The notes under the pieces: generated by a model | Databases searched by the model: none | Told to the model about the DNA's origin: nothing | Seen by the model: the letters and a program-made list of their open reading frames with translations, nothing else | Part shown: piece by piece, positions 57,301 to 64,000 of the stretch | How the letters are laid out: each line of letters starts with the position of its first letter | Numbering within the stretch: position 1 is the stretch's first letter | Program-made: the position numbers and the translations under genes | NCBI RefSeq assembly: GCF_019175285.1 | Contig: NC_056527.1 | Coordinates: 121,448,382 to 121,512,381 of the forward strand | DNA length: 64,000 nucleotides | DNA from: Sceloporus undulatus | Taxonomy: Eukaryota > Chordata > Lepidosauria > Squamata > Phrynosomatidae | Reading direction: 5' to 3'

Positions 57301-59055
57301 GAAAACAATACACATGAAAAAGGCCTAGGGATTCATCTACACTGTAATTTGACACCACTTTTCCTGTAGGATGGAGCCATGTCAGTTAAAGTACCGTCAA
57401 ACTGCATTATTTTGACAGTGTAGATGCAGTCTGGGTGCTTTGTTGCCTTCCTGCAACCAAAAACAAAGCCCAGGTCCAGTTGTGTGTATCTTCACTTATC
57501 CTTTCATACTTTGGCCTTTCCAGCCAAGTTTATGCTACAACTTCTTTTGCACAGTTAGTTTCAAAGATGCCACAAGATCCCTTTGCATACTCATATTCCA
57601 GACTAAGCCAGCTAAGTCTCTGAATTCTCTTTAGTAATTGTTTAATTTAAATTAATTATACAAAAAGCAATTATCTTTTTTCCCTCTAGTTAACTGAGGA
57701 CGTTGCTTCATGCCAGCCTTTCTCCACTGCTCTGGACAACAGCCGAGTGATCTTGTGCGACCGCATTACAGATGCTTGGGTCAGTCTTCCTCCAAACCAT
57801 TCCTCTCCGTAACAGACACAGAAGGGCTATTAAGTCCAATTTTTTTCTTGCCACTTTCCTCCTTAGTCCTTGACCATTGTATTTCCAACCTGAATGGGAA
57901 AATCCTCTTCTTAATACTGCAGAAGCTCATGAGGGAGTGTCCCATTGTACACACACAGTGCGACTTGTATTTGAGGAAACATGCTCAACATTGCATTGCT
58001 GGAGAGCTCCCTTGTGAACCAGGTTGCACTTGCACTGCAGAATTAACGCAGTTTGGCATTGCTTGAACTGCCATGGGTCCATGCTATGTGATTCTGGATC
58101 TGCACTTTTGTGAGACGTTTAACCTCCTCTGTCGGAGAGCTCTGGTGCCACAATAAACTACAATTCCTAGAATCCCATAGCATTGAGCCATGGCAATTAA
58201 AGCGGTGTTAAAGCAGCATTACTGTATTTCTGCAGTGCAGACGCAGCCTCCCTCTTCCTTCTCTTTCCTTGCAATTGCACGGAGGGGGTGTGCAGACTTG
58301 CGGGAGCCAGAAACGCTTCCAGTGTCGCAACTGGAGTTGTGCTAACTTTGACTCTAAAGCAGGCCTGGGCTTGCCTTCTCTCTGGTCTGCTGTCTGGCAA
58401 GTTTAGCCCGAGTGTCTTTCTTTTGGGCTGTTGCTGTGACTTTATGATTCAATGGAGGATGGGGAAACTTTTTGGAAGGGCACATCCCCTCCTCTTTCTG
58501 TGCCTCCGTTTGGTCCCCATCCATGTTTAAGGAGAAGATTCTCACATGGGACTCCCTTGTCTTTGTATTTGCTTCCAGAATGCCTTCTGGTTCAGTCTGG
58601 GCGGCTGCACCTTCTTCCTCATCCCCAGCATCTTCTTTGCCATCAAGACCACCAAACATTTTCGTCCCATCAGGCACCGACTTGTGTAAGTGGTGGGGCA
58701 AGGGCATGAGATGGATACGAAGTGTGGGTGGTTTCATGCTTTATATGGGGCAGAATCCCATTGGCGTCTGTGCATACCTTGTTCTATGAAAATGAAGCCA
58801 TGGCAATTAAAGCAGTGTCCAAATGCATTGATTCTGCAGTGGAGATGCAGCCTTGGTCAACTGAAGGAGCTAATGGGACTTTCAGTTGTGCAGAAGTGTT
58901 GCAGGAGTCGAATTTAGAAGCAGGGACCAGCATTACCAATTGGGTGGCGGCACCTACTTCTCTTAGTAGTTTTCTCCCATGCTCTTTTTAGTTCTACTGG
59001 ATCAGAGGAAACCTACCCCTTCCACATCCCCCGCGTAACGTCTCTGCGGCTGTAG
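35810..59055 (+). CDS. PROM2: Prominin-2 (PROM2), complete five-pass membrane glycoprotein
   Basis: Twenty-three coding exons in a continuous frame give 826 aa (human 834). Exon coordinates are in the block entries below. Signal peptide ([14 protein letters not shown]), TM1 about 97-120 followed by a Cys run and [10 protein letters not shown]2 about 146-168, first large extracellular loop to about 417, TM3 about 418-440, TM4 about 469-496, second large loop to about 770, TM5 about 772-794, and a cytosolic tail. Prominins bind cholesterol and mark plasma-membrane protrusions; PROM2 is the epithelial member. I call PROM2 rather than PROM1 or PROM3 because of [26 protein letters not shown], the [13 protein letters not shown] helix and the tail [11 protein letters not shown], which match mammalian PROM2 closely. 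Start ATG 35810 is the first Met of the signal peptide. No broken exon. Confidence 0.95.
36118..36214 (-). mobile_element. Penelope-like fragment with decayed hammerhead ribozyme
   Basis: Minus strand: TTTGAGGATGCCAG, loop, then GATGCTGGCGAAATGACAGG, followed by AATAAACTCTTCCAGAACAT and GGCCACAGAGCCCAAAAAAC. Stem II (TGCCAG with its partner) and GAAA are recognisable. In PROM2 intron 1. Confidence 0.55.
36806..36955 (-). mobile_element. Penelope-like fragment with hammerhead motif, best stem II
   Basis: Minus strand: AATGCCAGCCACAGATGCAG then GCGAAACGTCAGGAATAAAC. Stem II, GAAAC and the GUC cleavage triplet are intact, but the CUGANGA half is ATGAAAA. It is followed by TTCTAGAACATGGCCACAT. 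In PROM2 intron 1. Confidence 0.55.
37083..37320. mobile_element. Penelope-like fragment inside palindromic MITE remnants
   Basis: MITE arms flank it (AACTGCAAATCCCAGG before; AACAAATCCCAGGATTCCAT and CTACATTAATCCTGCAGTG after). In between are GCATGAGCTTTCGTAAGGTC and TACTTCCTCAAATGC, an inverted hammerhead remnant, then AGTCTCAAAGGTGCTACAAG and CAGACTAATGCAGCTATATC. Confidence 0.5.
37803..38013. mobile_element. Palindromic TGCAGTTTGACACC MITE, full copy
   Basis: CTGACACCACTTTAACTGCC and AAATCCTGGGATCTGTAGTT face AAACTACAAATCCCAAGATT and CAGTTAAAGTGGTGCCAAAC. In PROM2 intron 2. Confidence 0.75.
39437..39650. mobile_element. GT microsatellite followed by pogo/mariner-like element
   Basis: (GT)n at 39437-39454. 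Then GTGGGCCCTTGGTATCTGCT, GTTCCAGGACC and TATATAAAATGGCAAAATC, ending GGAGGGCTGACTGTA. Same family as 14605. In PROM2 intron 4. Confidence 0.6.
39869..40096 (+). mobile_element. tRNA-derived SINE
   Basis: AGACTAGGGTTCAAGTCCTT (B box), GGCCTTGGGTACATCTCATT, ATCTTGCCAAGAAAGCCCTG and the tail TTGAAGGCACACAACAACC. In PROM2 intron 4. Confidence 0.7.
40623..44785 (+). CDS. PROM2: PROM2 exons 5-10: first large extracellular loop
   Basis: Exons 40623-40686, 41661-41750, 42988-43187, 44202-44276, 44387-44450, 44626-44785. Contains [30 protein letters not shown], a Cys pair in [37 protein letters not shown] and [16 protein letters not shown]. Sequons NMT, NRT and NFT predict N-glycosylation. Helical heptad-like spacing is typical of prominin loops. 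Confidence 0.93.
41868..41968 (-). mobile_element. Penelope-like fragment, second subfamily, hammerhead-like motif
   Basis: Minus strand: CCAGAAGAAGCGGATCACAA then TCCATGAAAGCTTGTGCTAA, AATAAACCAGTTAGCC, AACAGGCTAAGATGGCTATC. It resembles CTGAAGA, stem II, GAAA. In PROM2 intron 6. Confidence 0.45.
42103..42339 (+). mobile_element. tRNA-derived SINE, full length
   Basis: GAGAGCCAGTGATGTATAGT, GGTTTGAGTATTG, B box GGTTCGGATCC, ACTCTCTCAGCCTCAGAGG and the tail GACTTGAAGGCACACAATAA. In PROM2 intron 6. Confidence 0.8.
43404..43747. mobile_element. Long-arm TTATCACA foldback element
   Basis: Two arms of about 140 bases: TTATCACACTAGAGAGATCC and AAAGTGAAATAACGCAAAGT on the left, GTTATTTCACTTTGGGGGTC and GGGATCTCCCTAGTATGATA on the right. 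An internal GTTTATCAGC / GTGTGATAAAC pair suggests nested termini. In PROM2 intron 7. Confidence 0.7.
45201..45530. mobile_element. TTATCACA-type element with internal palindrome and duplication
   Basis: Starts GGAGATTATCACACTGG. Contains AAGTGGAATTGTATTAATTC plus CACTT, a palindrome, and two nearby copies of GATAAGTGGGACATC followed by AAATC/AAGTC-TTTCGCGTGATCG-like text. Right end not resolved. In PROM2 intron 10. Confidence 0.5.
45709..46235 (+). CDS. PROM2: PROM2 exons 11-12: TM3, intracellular loop, TM4
   Basis: Exons 45709-45861 and 46112-46235. TM3 is [20 protein letters not shown]. The cytosolic segment has [17 protein letters not shown], and TM4 is [20 protein letters not shown] followed by [12 protein letters not shown]. 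Confidence 0.93.
46971..47175. mobile_element. Palindromic TGCAGTTTGACACC MITE, full copy
   Basis: CAGTTCGATACAACTTTAGC and GAATCCTGGGATTTGTAGTT face ACTACAAATCCCAGGATCCC and GATGTCAAACTGC. In PROM2 intron 12. Confidence 0.75.
48082..48208. mobile_element. hAT-type palindromic MITE
   Basis: CAGTGATTCCCAAACTCTGG faces AAGTTTGGGAATCACTG, with TTGGACTTCAGCTCCCAGAA opposite GGAGCTGAAGTCCAAAAAGT. In PROM2 intron 12. Confidence 0.75.
48868..48985 (-). mobile_element. Penelope-like fragment with decayed hammerhead ribozyme
   Basis: Minus strand: TCTGAAGATGCCAGCCACAG then ATGCTGGCAAAACACCAGGA. CUGAAGA and stem II are intact, but GAAA reads AAAA and the cleavage triplet is altered. It is followed by AATAAACTCTTTTAGAACAT and CCCCGAAAAACCCAC. 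In PROM2 intron 12. Confidence 0.6.
49180..57779 (+). CDS. PROM2: PROM2 exons 13-21: second large extracellular loop
   Basis: Exons 49180-49271, 49453-49537, 50916-51062, 52964-53035, 53632-53724, 54383-54436, 56222-56302, 57002-57070, 57690-57779. Hallmarks: [86 protein letters not shown] and [16 protein letters not shown]. From exon 15 on every exon is a whole number of codons. Exon 21 uses a weaker donor (GTCAGT). Confidence 0.93.
50371..50490. mobile_element. SINE head joined to GGCCTGATTCCCA-type MITE fragment
   Basis: GAGAGCCAGCATGGTGCAGT to GGACTGTGACTCTGG is the SINE head. It passes directly into CTGCATTCCCACTTGCAAAT and ATCGATGGATCAGTTC, the MITE seen at 24567. In PROM2 intron 14. 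Confidence 0.55.
51181..51315. mobile_element. hAT-type palindromic MITE with 8-bp target duplication
   Basis: CAGTGATTCCCAAACTATGG to AAGTTCGGAAATCAATG. Flanks are CTCTAGTC on the left and CTCTAGTT on the right (7 of 8 identical), the duplication length expected of hAT elements. In PROM2 intron 15. Confidence 0.8.
51500..51590 (-). mobile_element. Penelope-like fragment with near-complete hammerhead core
   Basis: Minus strand: TTTGAGGAAGTAGACCAAAG then TCTATGAAAGCTAGTGCTAC. The stem GTAGAC-CAAA-GTCTAT and GAAA are intact; only the first base of CUGAGGA is changed. It is followed by CAGTTAGTCTCCAAGACTAC. In PROM2 intron 15. Confidence 0.6.
51790..52155 (+). mobile_element. Non-LTR LINE 3' end
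   Basis: Encodes [11 protein letters not shown]-like text (TGGGATGACCTTCCAAAAGA), followed by TTAAAAGTCAGTCTCTTCCG, the usual end of CR1/L2-type LINE proteins. An AT-rich 3' UTR and the CATCAT tail follow. Confidence 0.5.
52155..52268 (+). mobile_element. Penelope-like tail fragment
   Basis: GACTCAAGTTTATGAAAGCT, CATGCTCAAACTTCTC, AGTTAGTCTCAAAGGTGCTG and CAGACCAACACGCC. Only the second half of the hammerhead remains. Confidence 0.5.
53891..53959. mobile_element. Minimal hairpin copy of palindromic MITE
   Basis: A 20-bp perfect inverted pair, GCACTGCAGAAATAATGCAG and CTGCATTATTTCTGCAGTGC, is separated by about 16 bases (TTTGACACCACTTTAC). It looks like an internal-deletion derivative of the larger element. 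In PROM2 intron 17. Confidence 0.85.
54288..54357. repeat. AAT microsatellite and 10-N assembly gap
   Basis: (AAT)n from 54288 to 54347, then ten N, 25 bases before PROM2 exon 18. The gap is in intron 17, so the coding frame is not affected. Confidence 0.95.
54495..54714. mobile_element. Palindromic TGCAGTTTGACACC MITE, full copy
   Basis: AAGAAATAATGCGGTCTGAC and TTCTGGGATTTGTAGTTTTG face ATTACAAACCCCAGCATTGC and GTTAAAGTGGTGTCAATCTG. In PROM2 intron 18. Confidence 0.75.
55221..55274 (+). mobile_element. tRNA-derived SINE tail fragment
   Basis: GGCCTTGGGGTCGCCATAAA, TTGGGAATGACTTGGAGGCA and CACAATAACA. Confidence 0.6.
56608..56801 (+). mobile_element. tRNA-derived SINE
   Basis: GCGTTGGACTCTGGAGACCA, GGGCTTGAACCCCTGCTC, CACTCTCTCAGCCTCAGAGG and GTTGGAAATGACTTGAAAGC. 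In PROM2 intron 19. Confidence 0.7.
57331..57430. mobile_element. Short palindromic TGCAGTTTGACACC MITE
   Basis: ATCTACACTGTAATTTGACA faces GTCAAACTGCATTATTTTGA and CAGTGTAGATGCAG. Shortened centre. In PROM2 intron 20. Confidence 0.7.
57510..57630 (+). mobile_element. Penelope-like tail fragment
   Basis: TTTATGCTACAACTTCTTTT, CAGTTAGTTTCAAAGATGCC, ACAAGATCCCTTTGCATACT, TTCCAGACTAAGCCAGCTAA. In PROM2 intron 20. Confidence 0.5.
58023..58249. mobile_element. Palindromic TGCAGTTTGACACC MITE, full copy
   Basis: CACTGCAGAATTAACGCAGT and TTGAACTGCCATGGGTCC face CCATGGCAATTAAAGCGGTG and TGTATTTCTGCAGTGC. In PROM2 intron 21. Confidence 0.75.
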
Positions 59056-60300
59056 GAAGCCTCTGCGTCCAGATATCCAGGTAAATTTTCCTTGATTTTC
59101 CTTAAACGTATGGGATTCCTGGCTTGGCTGAGCATGAACACTTTCCCCTTTCTATCATTGCAAGGCTGGGAGCCATAGGTGGTTCTCCAGAGGTGGTTGG
59201 ACTGCAGCTCCCAGCAGCCCCAGCCTGCATAGCCAGTGGTGAGGGGATGCTGGATGTTGTACTTTAGGCAAGGCTTTGTCCTAGGACAGTGGTTCCCAAC
59301 CTGTGGGTCAGGACCCCTTTGGGGGTTGAATGACCCTTTCATGGGGGTCGCCTAAGACCATTGGAAAACACCTATTTAATTACAGTTATGAAGTAGCAAT
59401 GAAAATAATTTCATGGGTTTGGGTCACCACAACATGAGGAACTGTATTAAGGGGTCGTGGCATTAGGAAGGTTGGGAACCACTGTCCTAGGAGGTCATCA
59501 TTAACAACCTGCCAAAACTAAAGTAGCTTTTAAAGTAGCTTTTGGATGACTTGGGCACCAAGAATACTGGAGCCACACGTATTCCAGCCTCCATTATCCC
59601 CTGTTACTTACTCTTCAAAAAATAAAGGGTGAGGAATTGACTATATGAGGACTCTCAATGGACATTTGATTCTTAGTAGTTTATGGTGCTGCTCTCTTGG
59701 GACATCTGGAATTTTCTCAGTTTCTTATCTACAAAGCTAGTACCGTATATTCATATATCCCCAGCGCATGATGTGACCAGCCGCCCTCCTTTTCCCTGGA
59801 GGGGAATGTTCTCCATTTCAGGAGGAATTCCAAAATATCTTCCATTCTGAGCATACCTAAGACGCATACGTTTCCATTTCTATGAGTGTTTTTTAGCTTT
59901 TATTTGGTTATGTCCTCCGTTTTTCCTGACTGTCTGACATTTTGTGGTCCCTTAGATTTGGGCACCTGGTCGCCCCGATGTAACACAAATGAGCATTTCA
60001 GCATTTTGGGTGCAGAGTTAAAGCAGTGGAGCCTCCCCACAATTGCTAACCATGATTTTATTCCTTTGTAGAGATTTCCTTGGGAGAGTGCCTGGATCCC
60101 TCCAAGGCTGGCCTTCCTTCTCCGCCGCGAATATATCTTGAGAGTGAGTTTTCAGGAAGAAGACTTCTCTTGGACTCAGAACCTATTCTCCTGTCATCAT
60201 TATTCCCTTCATCATGGATTTTGCTTTGGCTGAAAGTATCCCTTCTTGGTATTCCTTCTTTGGTGGGGAATGAATGAATAAACATGTCAATGATGGCAAG
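58579..60300 (+). CDS. PROM2: PROM2 exons 22-24: TM5, cytosolic tail and 3' UTR
   Basis: Coding exons 58579-58685 ([22 protein letters not shown]5) and 58992-59055 (stop 59053-59055). The stop is followed by a donor (CCAG/GTAAAT, exon end about 59080). A strong acceptor (TTTATTCCTTTGTAG) opens a noncoding exon at 60072, which carries AATAAA at 60277. The gene therefore ends near 60300. The coding part ends at 59055. Confidence 0.85.
58790..58852. mobile_element. Half copy of palindromic TGCAGTTTGACACC MITE
   Basis: GAAGCCATGGCAATTAAAGC and GATTCTGCAGTGGAGATGC. In PROM2 intron 22. Confidence 0.6.
59287..59484. mobile_element. SPIN-type hAT MITE with perfect 8-bp target duplication
   Basis: CAGTGGTTCCCAACCTGTGG at the left and AAGGTTGGGAACCACTG at the right are inverted termini. 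The interior has GGGGGTCGCCTAAGACCATT, ACAGTTATGAAGTAGCAATG and GGGTCACCACAACATGAGGA, the known SPIN text. TCCTAGGA occurs immediately before (59279-59286) and after (59485-59492). In the 3'-UTR intron of PROM2. Confidence 0.9.
60277..60282 (+). terminator. PROM2: PROM2 polyadenylation signal
   Basis: AATAAA, 205 bases into the noncoding last exon that opens at 60072. Confidence 0.7.
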
Positions 60301-60544
60301 ACAGATCCTGCCATGCATCCTCTTGGTCCTTCCTGATTCTCATGCATCTTGAAGGATCCCATTTAGGCCTTGAATATTGAAGAATTCAAAACTTTGGGGC
60401 CTTGTTTCACCACAGTCGTCTCCATTCAATGTATGGACTCTACCAGCAAGGATGTCTTTATCTAACTCAATGAACACGCTTCATGCAAGAAATCAGAAAT
60501 AGCATCTTGAAAAAGATCAGCATAGGACCACATCTTTTGCCAGA

Positions 60545-60670
60545 ATTAAGTACAATAACACCCCAAATCTATAAAACAGTGCTACCTTTATTGGCTCAAC
60601 CAAAATGCACAAAATGCAGGGTGCTCCACTGGATTCTTCATCAGGCAAAGGTGTTAAAAATCATATAGGA
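60545..60670 (-). mobile_element. Penelope-like fragment, third subfamily
   Basis: Minus strand: GCCTGATGAAGAATCCAGTG then GAGCACCCTGCATTTTGTGC, ATTTTGGTTGAGCCAATAAA, GGTAGCACTGTTTTATAG. CTGATGA is intact but the second core half is not recognisable. 61120-61225 shares the tail (GCATTTTGCTTGGCCCAATA). Confidence 0.45.
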
Positions 60671-61811
60671 GAAAGGAAAAGCATGACGTTATGAGAGTCA
60701 CAGACCTGCATTTTGCAGGATGCTGTTGTTGTTGTTTTCCATTTAGATGCTATGGAGGGATATCCATGGAGGCAGAGGCCATTCTTTCTGTCCGCATTGT
60801 TTCTGAGAGAAGACAAGGAGACTTAAAATCCAGAAAGTAAAATTTTAATTTCCATTAACAACACAAAAATGTGGTTCCTTTGAAATCCAGGCTGCCTTTG
60901 TCCTTAATTCCAAGGCACTTTCTTAGGCAGAAAACATTGCATTTCTCAAGAAGTCTCTGCTGTTGCATTTGGAAGATTTTTAGGTGCACAAATACAGTCC
61001 CAGTTAAAGGAAGTTTTACCTTTGTTGCAGATAGAAACCTCAAAGAGTTATGTCCCAGTCCCTTGGTTCCCTCTTTAGGATTCTCCTATTGCAACTAAAA
61101 TGCGGTATCCTTGAATCCAGAATTTATATCCAGCCATGTTGGCCATACAGCAAAGGACAATAACATCCCAAATCCATACAACAACAATAACTATATTGGG
61201 CCAAGCAAAATGCACCAAGGTTTTCACTTCTATGTCCTCTCCAGATCCGCCTCCTTTCTCCATAACTATGGCATGAATATGGGGATATATGTGGAGAAGG
61301 CATAGCAAGGCAAATGTATGGAAATGCTGGCTAGGTGAGAGGCTCTAGGGGCTGTGAGGCATGGGTTATGCGCATGCACATGTTGAATCCTGCTTTTCCT
61401 TCTGGTCCCTTGCACAGAAGCCTGTCTTCAAATGTGCTAAGTCTCCCGAGGGTTAATCTGGTGATATAATCTGTGTTCATATTTCCACTTTTGCGACATG
61501 GAGGATTAGAGGATAAAACGTAAATGGCGCTAAGAACCAGGCAGAGGAGGTGTTCAGCCGAGCAAAGCAGTGCTTCATTCAGAAAATATCCTGAGATATA
61601 GAAAAGAATGTGATTAAATGGGAAAAAGAAGAAGAAGAGAGGAGCGTCTTTATAAAATATTATAAGGGCCCTGAGAGCTACATGGAGAGAACAGCCAAAG
61701 CTGCGCCTCGTTTCTGTTCACATCATATTTTTCCTTCCAGAGATGAACTGTGAGAATTGGGTAACATGAGAATCACTATTTCTGAGCATAACTTACAAAT
61801 CAATGCGGTGT

Positions 61812-62162
61812 GTGTTTTAGTCTAGGACTCTGGGAGACCAGGGTTCAAATCCTTGCTCAGCCACAAAACCTCCTTCGGTGGCCTTGCACAAGTCACACTC
61901 TCTCAGCCTCAAAGGAAGCCTCAGTGGCAAAAACTCCTGCAGAGAAATCTTGCCAAGAAAAGAACAGCTGGCATAATGTAGTAGTTTGAGGGTTGGACTA
62001 AAATGCCAGAGAGACCAGGGTTCAAATCCCTGCTCCGTCAAAGGAACCCACTGGANNNNNNNNNNCAAGTTGCACCATCTCAGAAGAAGGCAACAGCAAA
62101 ATGAAGAAACTTCGCCTCCAAGAAGCCTCACAATAGGTTTGCCTTAACAACAACAACAGCAA
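61812..62162 (+). mobile_element. Two consecutive tRNA-derived SINEs, with N gap
   Basis: The first copy has GGGTTCAAATCCTTGCTCAG and CTCTCAGCCTCAAAGG. The second starts at about 61967 (GAACAGCTGGCATAATGTAG) and has GGGTTCAAATCCCTGCTC. It is interrupted by ten N at 62056-62065 and ends TTGCCTTAACAACAACAAC. Confidence 0.7.
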
Positions 62163-63482
62163 CAGCAACCTTCATTCTGCTTTTTGCATCTGACAAAGTG
62201 CTTTGGTGGGATTTTCCCAGTGAGTCAAAACTTCTGAAGTATGTTTGCTCCTAAATCAAAAGAGGTATATAATACATTATATGTCTCTTCTCTGAAAGGG
62301 GAGCCAAGATCCCACGTCGAAGTAAAGTGTCATTTAATACTCCTGTGGTTATATGACAGTTTCTTAATGCCACCTTCTTAGTAAATGGAGATAGTGAGGC
62401 TGTCATGGGCATCTGGATGCATAATGTGCAGATATTTGTTATGCACAAACACATTTGATGTGCAAGTGTGTGCAGCCATGCAACTCCACTTTCACAGCCG
62501 TGAACCAGACAACAATGTGCAACTGCTTCCACAGGAAAACTTGCAAATGTTTGTAACACACTAATAGGATTCTGCCCTACTTTTAGGAGAGAAAAAACAA
62601 TCTGTCTCCAGTCTGAATGTTTCTAGAACACTAAAGTCACACTAGGCTTGACAACATGTTTAATGCATCTCTCTTAAACCTTCTGAGTACAGTCATGTTT
62701 TGATAACTTCCCACATTTTAATCCGACCTCCATTTTCTTTGGCGGGAGCAAATCTGGCAAAAGCTGTAACGTGTCAAAGGTTTCAGTTCAGTTTGCTATA
62801 ATCTGATGGAGCTTTTTATCAAGTGGCATTTTTCTAGCTGGAGAATTCAATGTGTGTCTCTGTGTGTAAGTGTGTTTCTCTCTAGCCATCTGTAAAAGCG
62901 CCTTAACGCTTATTCCAAAGAACGTTTTTTAGAAAGCCGAATGGAGAGGAAAACTAAATTACCAATTAACAATAGCCCTGCGCTGATGGAAGATCCAGAA
63001 AAAGGGCCACGGAAGAGAAAACATTTCCCTCTCTTCTGAAAGCTCTGCTCCTTCCAGTCCGTCTCATTTGTGGGTTTGACAAATGGATGATTCCTTGTAA
63101 CAATCTGGGCAGTGCCTCTCTTTTATTTGGAAGGAAAGTGTGCTTCGATCATTACTCTCACCTTAAAACAGCTTTGCTTTGATAGATCTCTCTTCAACAC
63201 CTCTGCTCTTAATTCCTGTTAAATCTCCATTTTGCACAAAGGTTTCCATAAAAGTAGTGTTTACTTTGCTTCTGCGACAACTCCCAGAAGACTTCATCAG
63301 GCCACTTCTCTCTCTGTCCTCAAATCATTCTTCAAAAATCCATTTTTTCCATTAATCCTTTCTTTCGTTCAGCCTCTCATTCATCCCCTTCAATTGAAAA
63401 TAATAATAATAATTTGCTGGTCTTCTGCCTTGGTCACCATTTCCCTCTCCTCCATTTGCCTTCCTCATCGCTGAAGCTTCAG

Positions 63483-63673
63483 CTGCATCCGCACTGCAGA
63501 AATAATCCACTTTGGCACCACTTTAACTGCCATGGCTCAGTGCTATGGGATTCTAGGAACTCTTGTGAGCCTTCTCTATCACAGACCCCTTGTGCCACAA
63601 CTACAATTCCCATTATTCAGTAGCATTGAGCTTTGGCAGTTCAAGTAGTGTCAAACTGCAGTGTGGATGCAAC
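63483..63673. mobile_element. Palindromic TGCAGTTTGACACC MITE, full copy
   Basis: CGCACTGCAGAAATAATCCA and CCACTTTAACTGCCATGGCT face CATTGAGCTTTGGCAGTTCA and GTGTCAAACTGCAGTGTG. Confidence 0.75.
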
Positions 63674-63824
63674 CTTCGATTGCAAACTCCATGATCCAAA
63701 GAACTGGTTATCCTGCCTGGTTATCTGAAATTGTTCTGTTCTATAGAAGCATGCTTTCCTCACTGTGCTTGACCGCACTAATATACCAGTTTGATCCCAC
63801 TTTAACTCTCATGAATTTTTCCTA

Positions 63825-63948
63825 TGCATCTGAGGAAGTAGACTCAAGTCTGCAAAAGCTCATGTTACCAACTTCTTTCTTAGTCTCAAAGTTGTTGCAA
63901 GATCCCTTTGCATACTGGTTTTCCAGACTAACATGGCTATTATGTCTA
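63825..63948 (+). mobile_element. Penelope-like fragment with near-complete hammerhead ribozyme
   Basis: CTGAGGAAGTAGACTCAAGT then CTGCAAAAGCTCATG. CUGAGGA and stem II are intact; GAAA reads AAAA by a CpG-type change. It is followed by the family tail AGTCTCAAAGTTGTTGCAAG, ATCCCTTTGCATACTG and CAGACTAACATGGC. Confidence 0.6.
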
Positions 63949-64000
63949 TCACGGGGTTTTCTTGGGAGGTTTGCCATTGCTGCCTTCTGAGGCTGAGAGA

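Larger units (their letters stand above)
60301..64000. other. Downstream intergenic stretch, no gene seen
   Basis: No splice-framed exon or long ORF with recognisable content. It contains Penelope-like fragments (60545-60670, 61120-61225, 63825-63948), two SINEs with an N gap, a palindromic MITE (63483-63673), and otherwise unassigned AT-rich sequence. The start of another SINE tail is cut by the right edge (GGTTTTCTTGGGAGG onward). Confidence 0.5.

Noticed and set aside
35810-59055. Naming the prominin PROM1 or PROM3
   Set aside because: Loop and C-terminal text ([27 protein letters not shown]) match PROM2; the PROM1 tail is different. Formal phylogeny was not possible here.

Overview
The window is vertebrate nuclear DNA from a squamate reptile, most likely an iguanian lizard. 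The evidence is intron-rich genes with canonical GT/AG sites, Sauria SINEs, a 5S-rRNA-derived SINE, a CR1 3' end, a SPIN hAT element, many palindromic MITEs and remnants of Penelope-like elements. Three runs of exactly ten N (34255-34264, 54348-54357, 62056-62065) are assembly gaps.

Layout. (1) 225-728, plus strand: a single-exon coding region for a small secreted, probably GPI-anchored member of the Shadoo/prion family; its upstream intron runs off the left edge. (2) 4.1-8.2 kb and 13.8-16.8 kb, both minus strand: two tandem surfactant protein C genes. Each has five coding exons with all introns in phase 0, a TATA box and an intact BRICHOS domain. The 13.8-16.8 kb copy is conventional (201 aa). 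The 4.1-8.2 kb copy (280 aa) carries an extraordinary cysteine-rich domain in exon 2, immediately before the SP-C transmembrane helix, with about 35 Cys in 97 residues. (3) 19.97-28.53 kb, plus strand: complete LGI3 (8 coding exons, 547 aa). (4) 35.81-60.3 kb, plus strand: complete PROM2 (23 coding exons, 826 aa) with a noncoding last exon and a polyadenylation signal at 60277. (5) The remaining sequence is intergenic or intronic and consists largely of mobile-element remnants; from 60.3 kb to the right edge no gene was seen.

The genes do not form one pathway. LGI3 is a secreted LRR/EPTP ligand, PROM2 a five-pass protrusion glycoprotein, SP-C a lung surfactant peptide precursor, and Shadoo a cell-surface prion relative. 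The linkage is nevertheless informative. LGI3 and SFTPC are neighbours in human 8p21 while PROM2 is on 2q11, and another LGI/prominin pair (LGI2, PROM1) is linked on human 4p15. The most novel item is the cysteine-rich SP-C paralog. Other notable items are decayed hammerhead-ribozyme motifs in Penelope-like fragments and a SPIN insertion with a perfect 8-bp target duplication.
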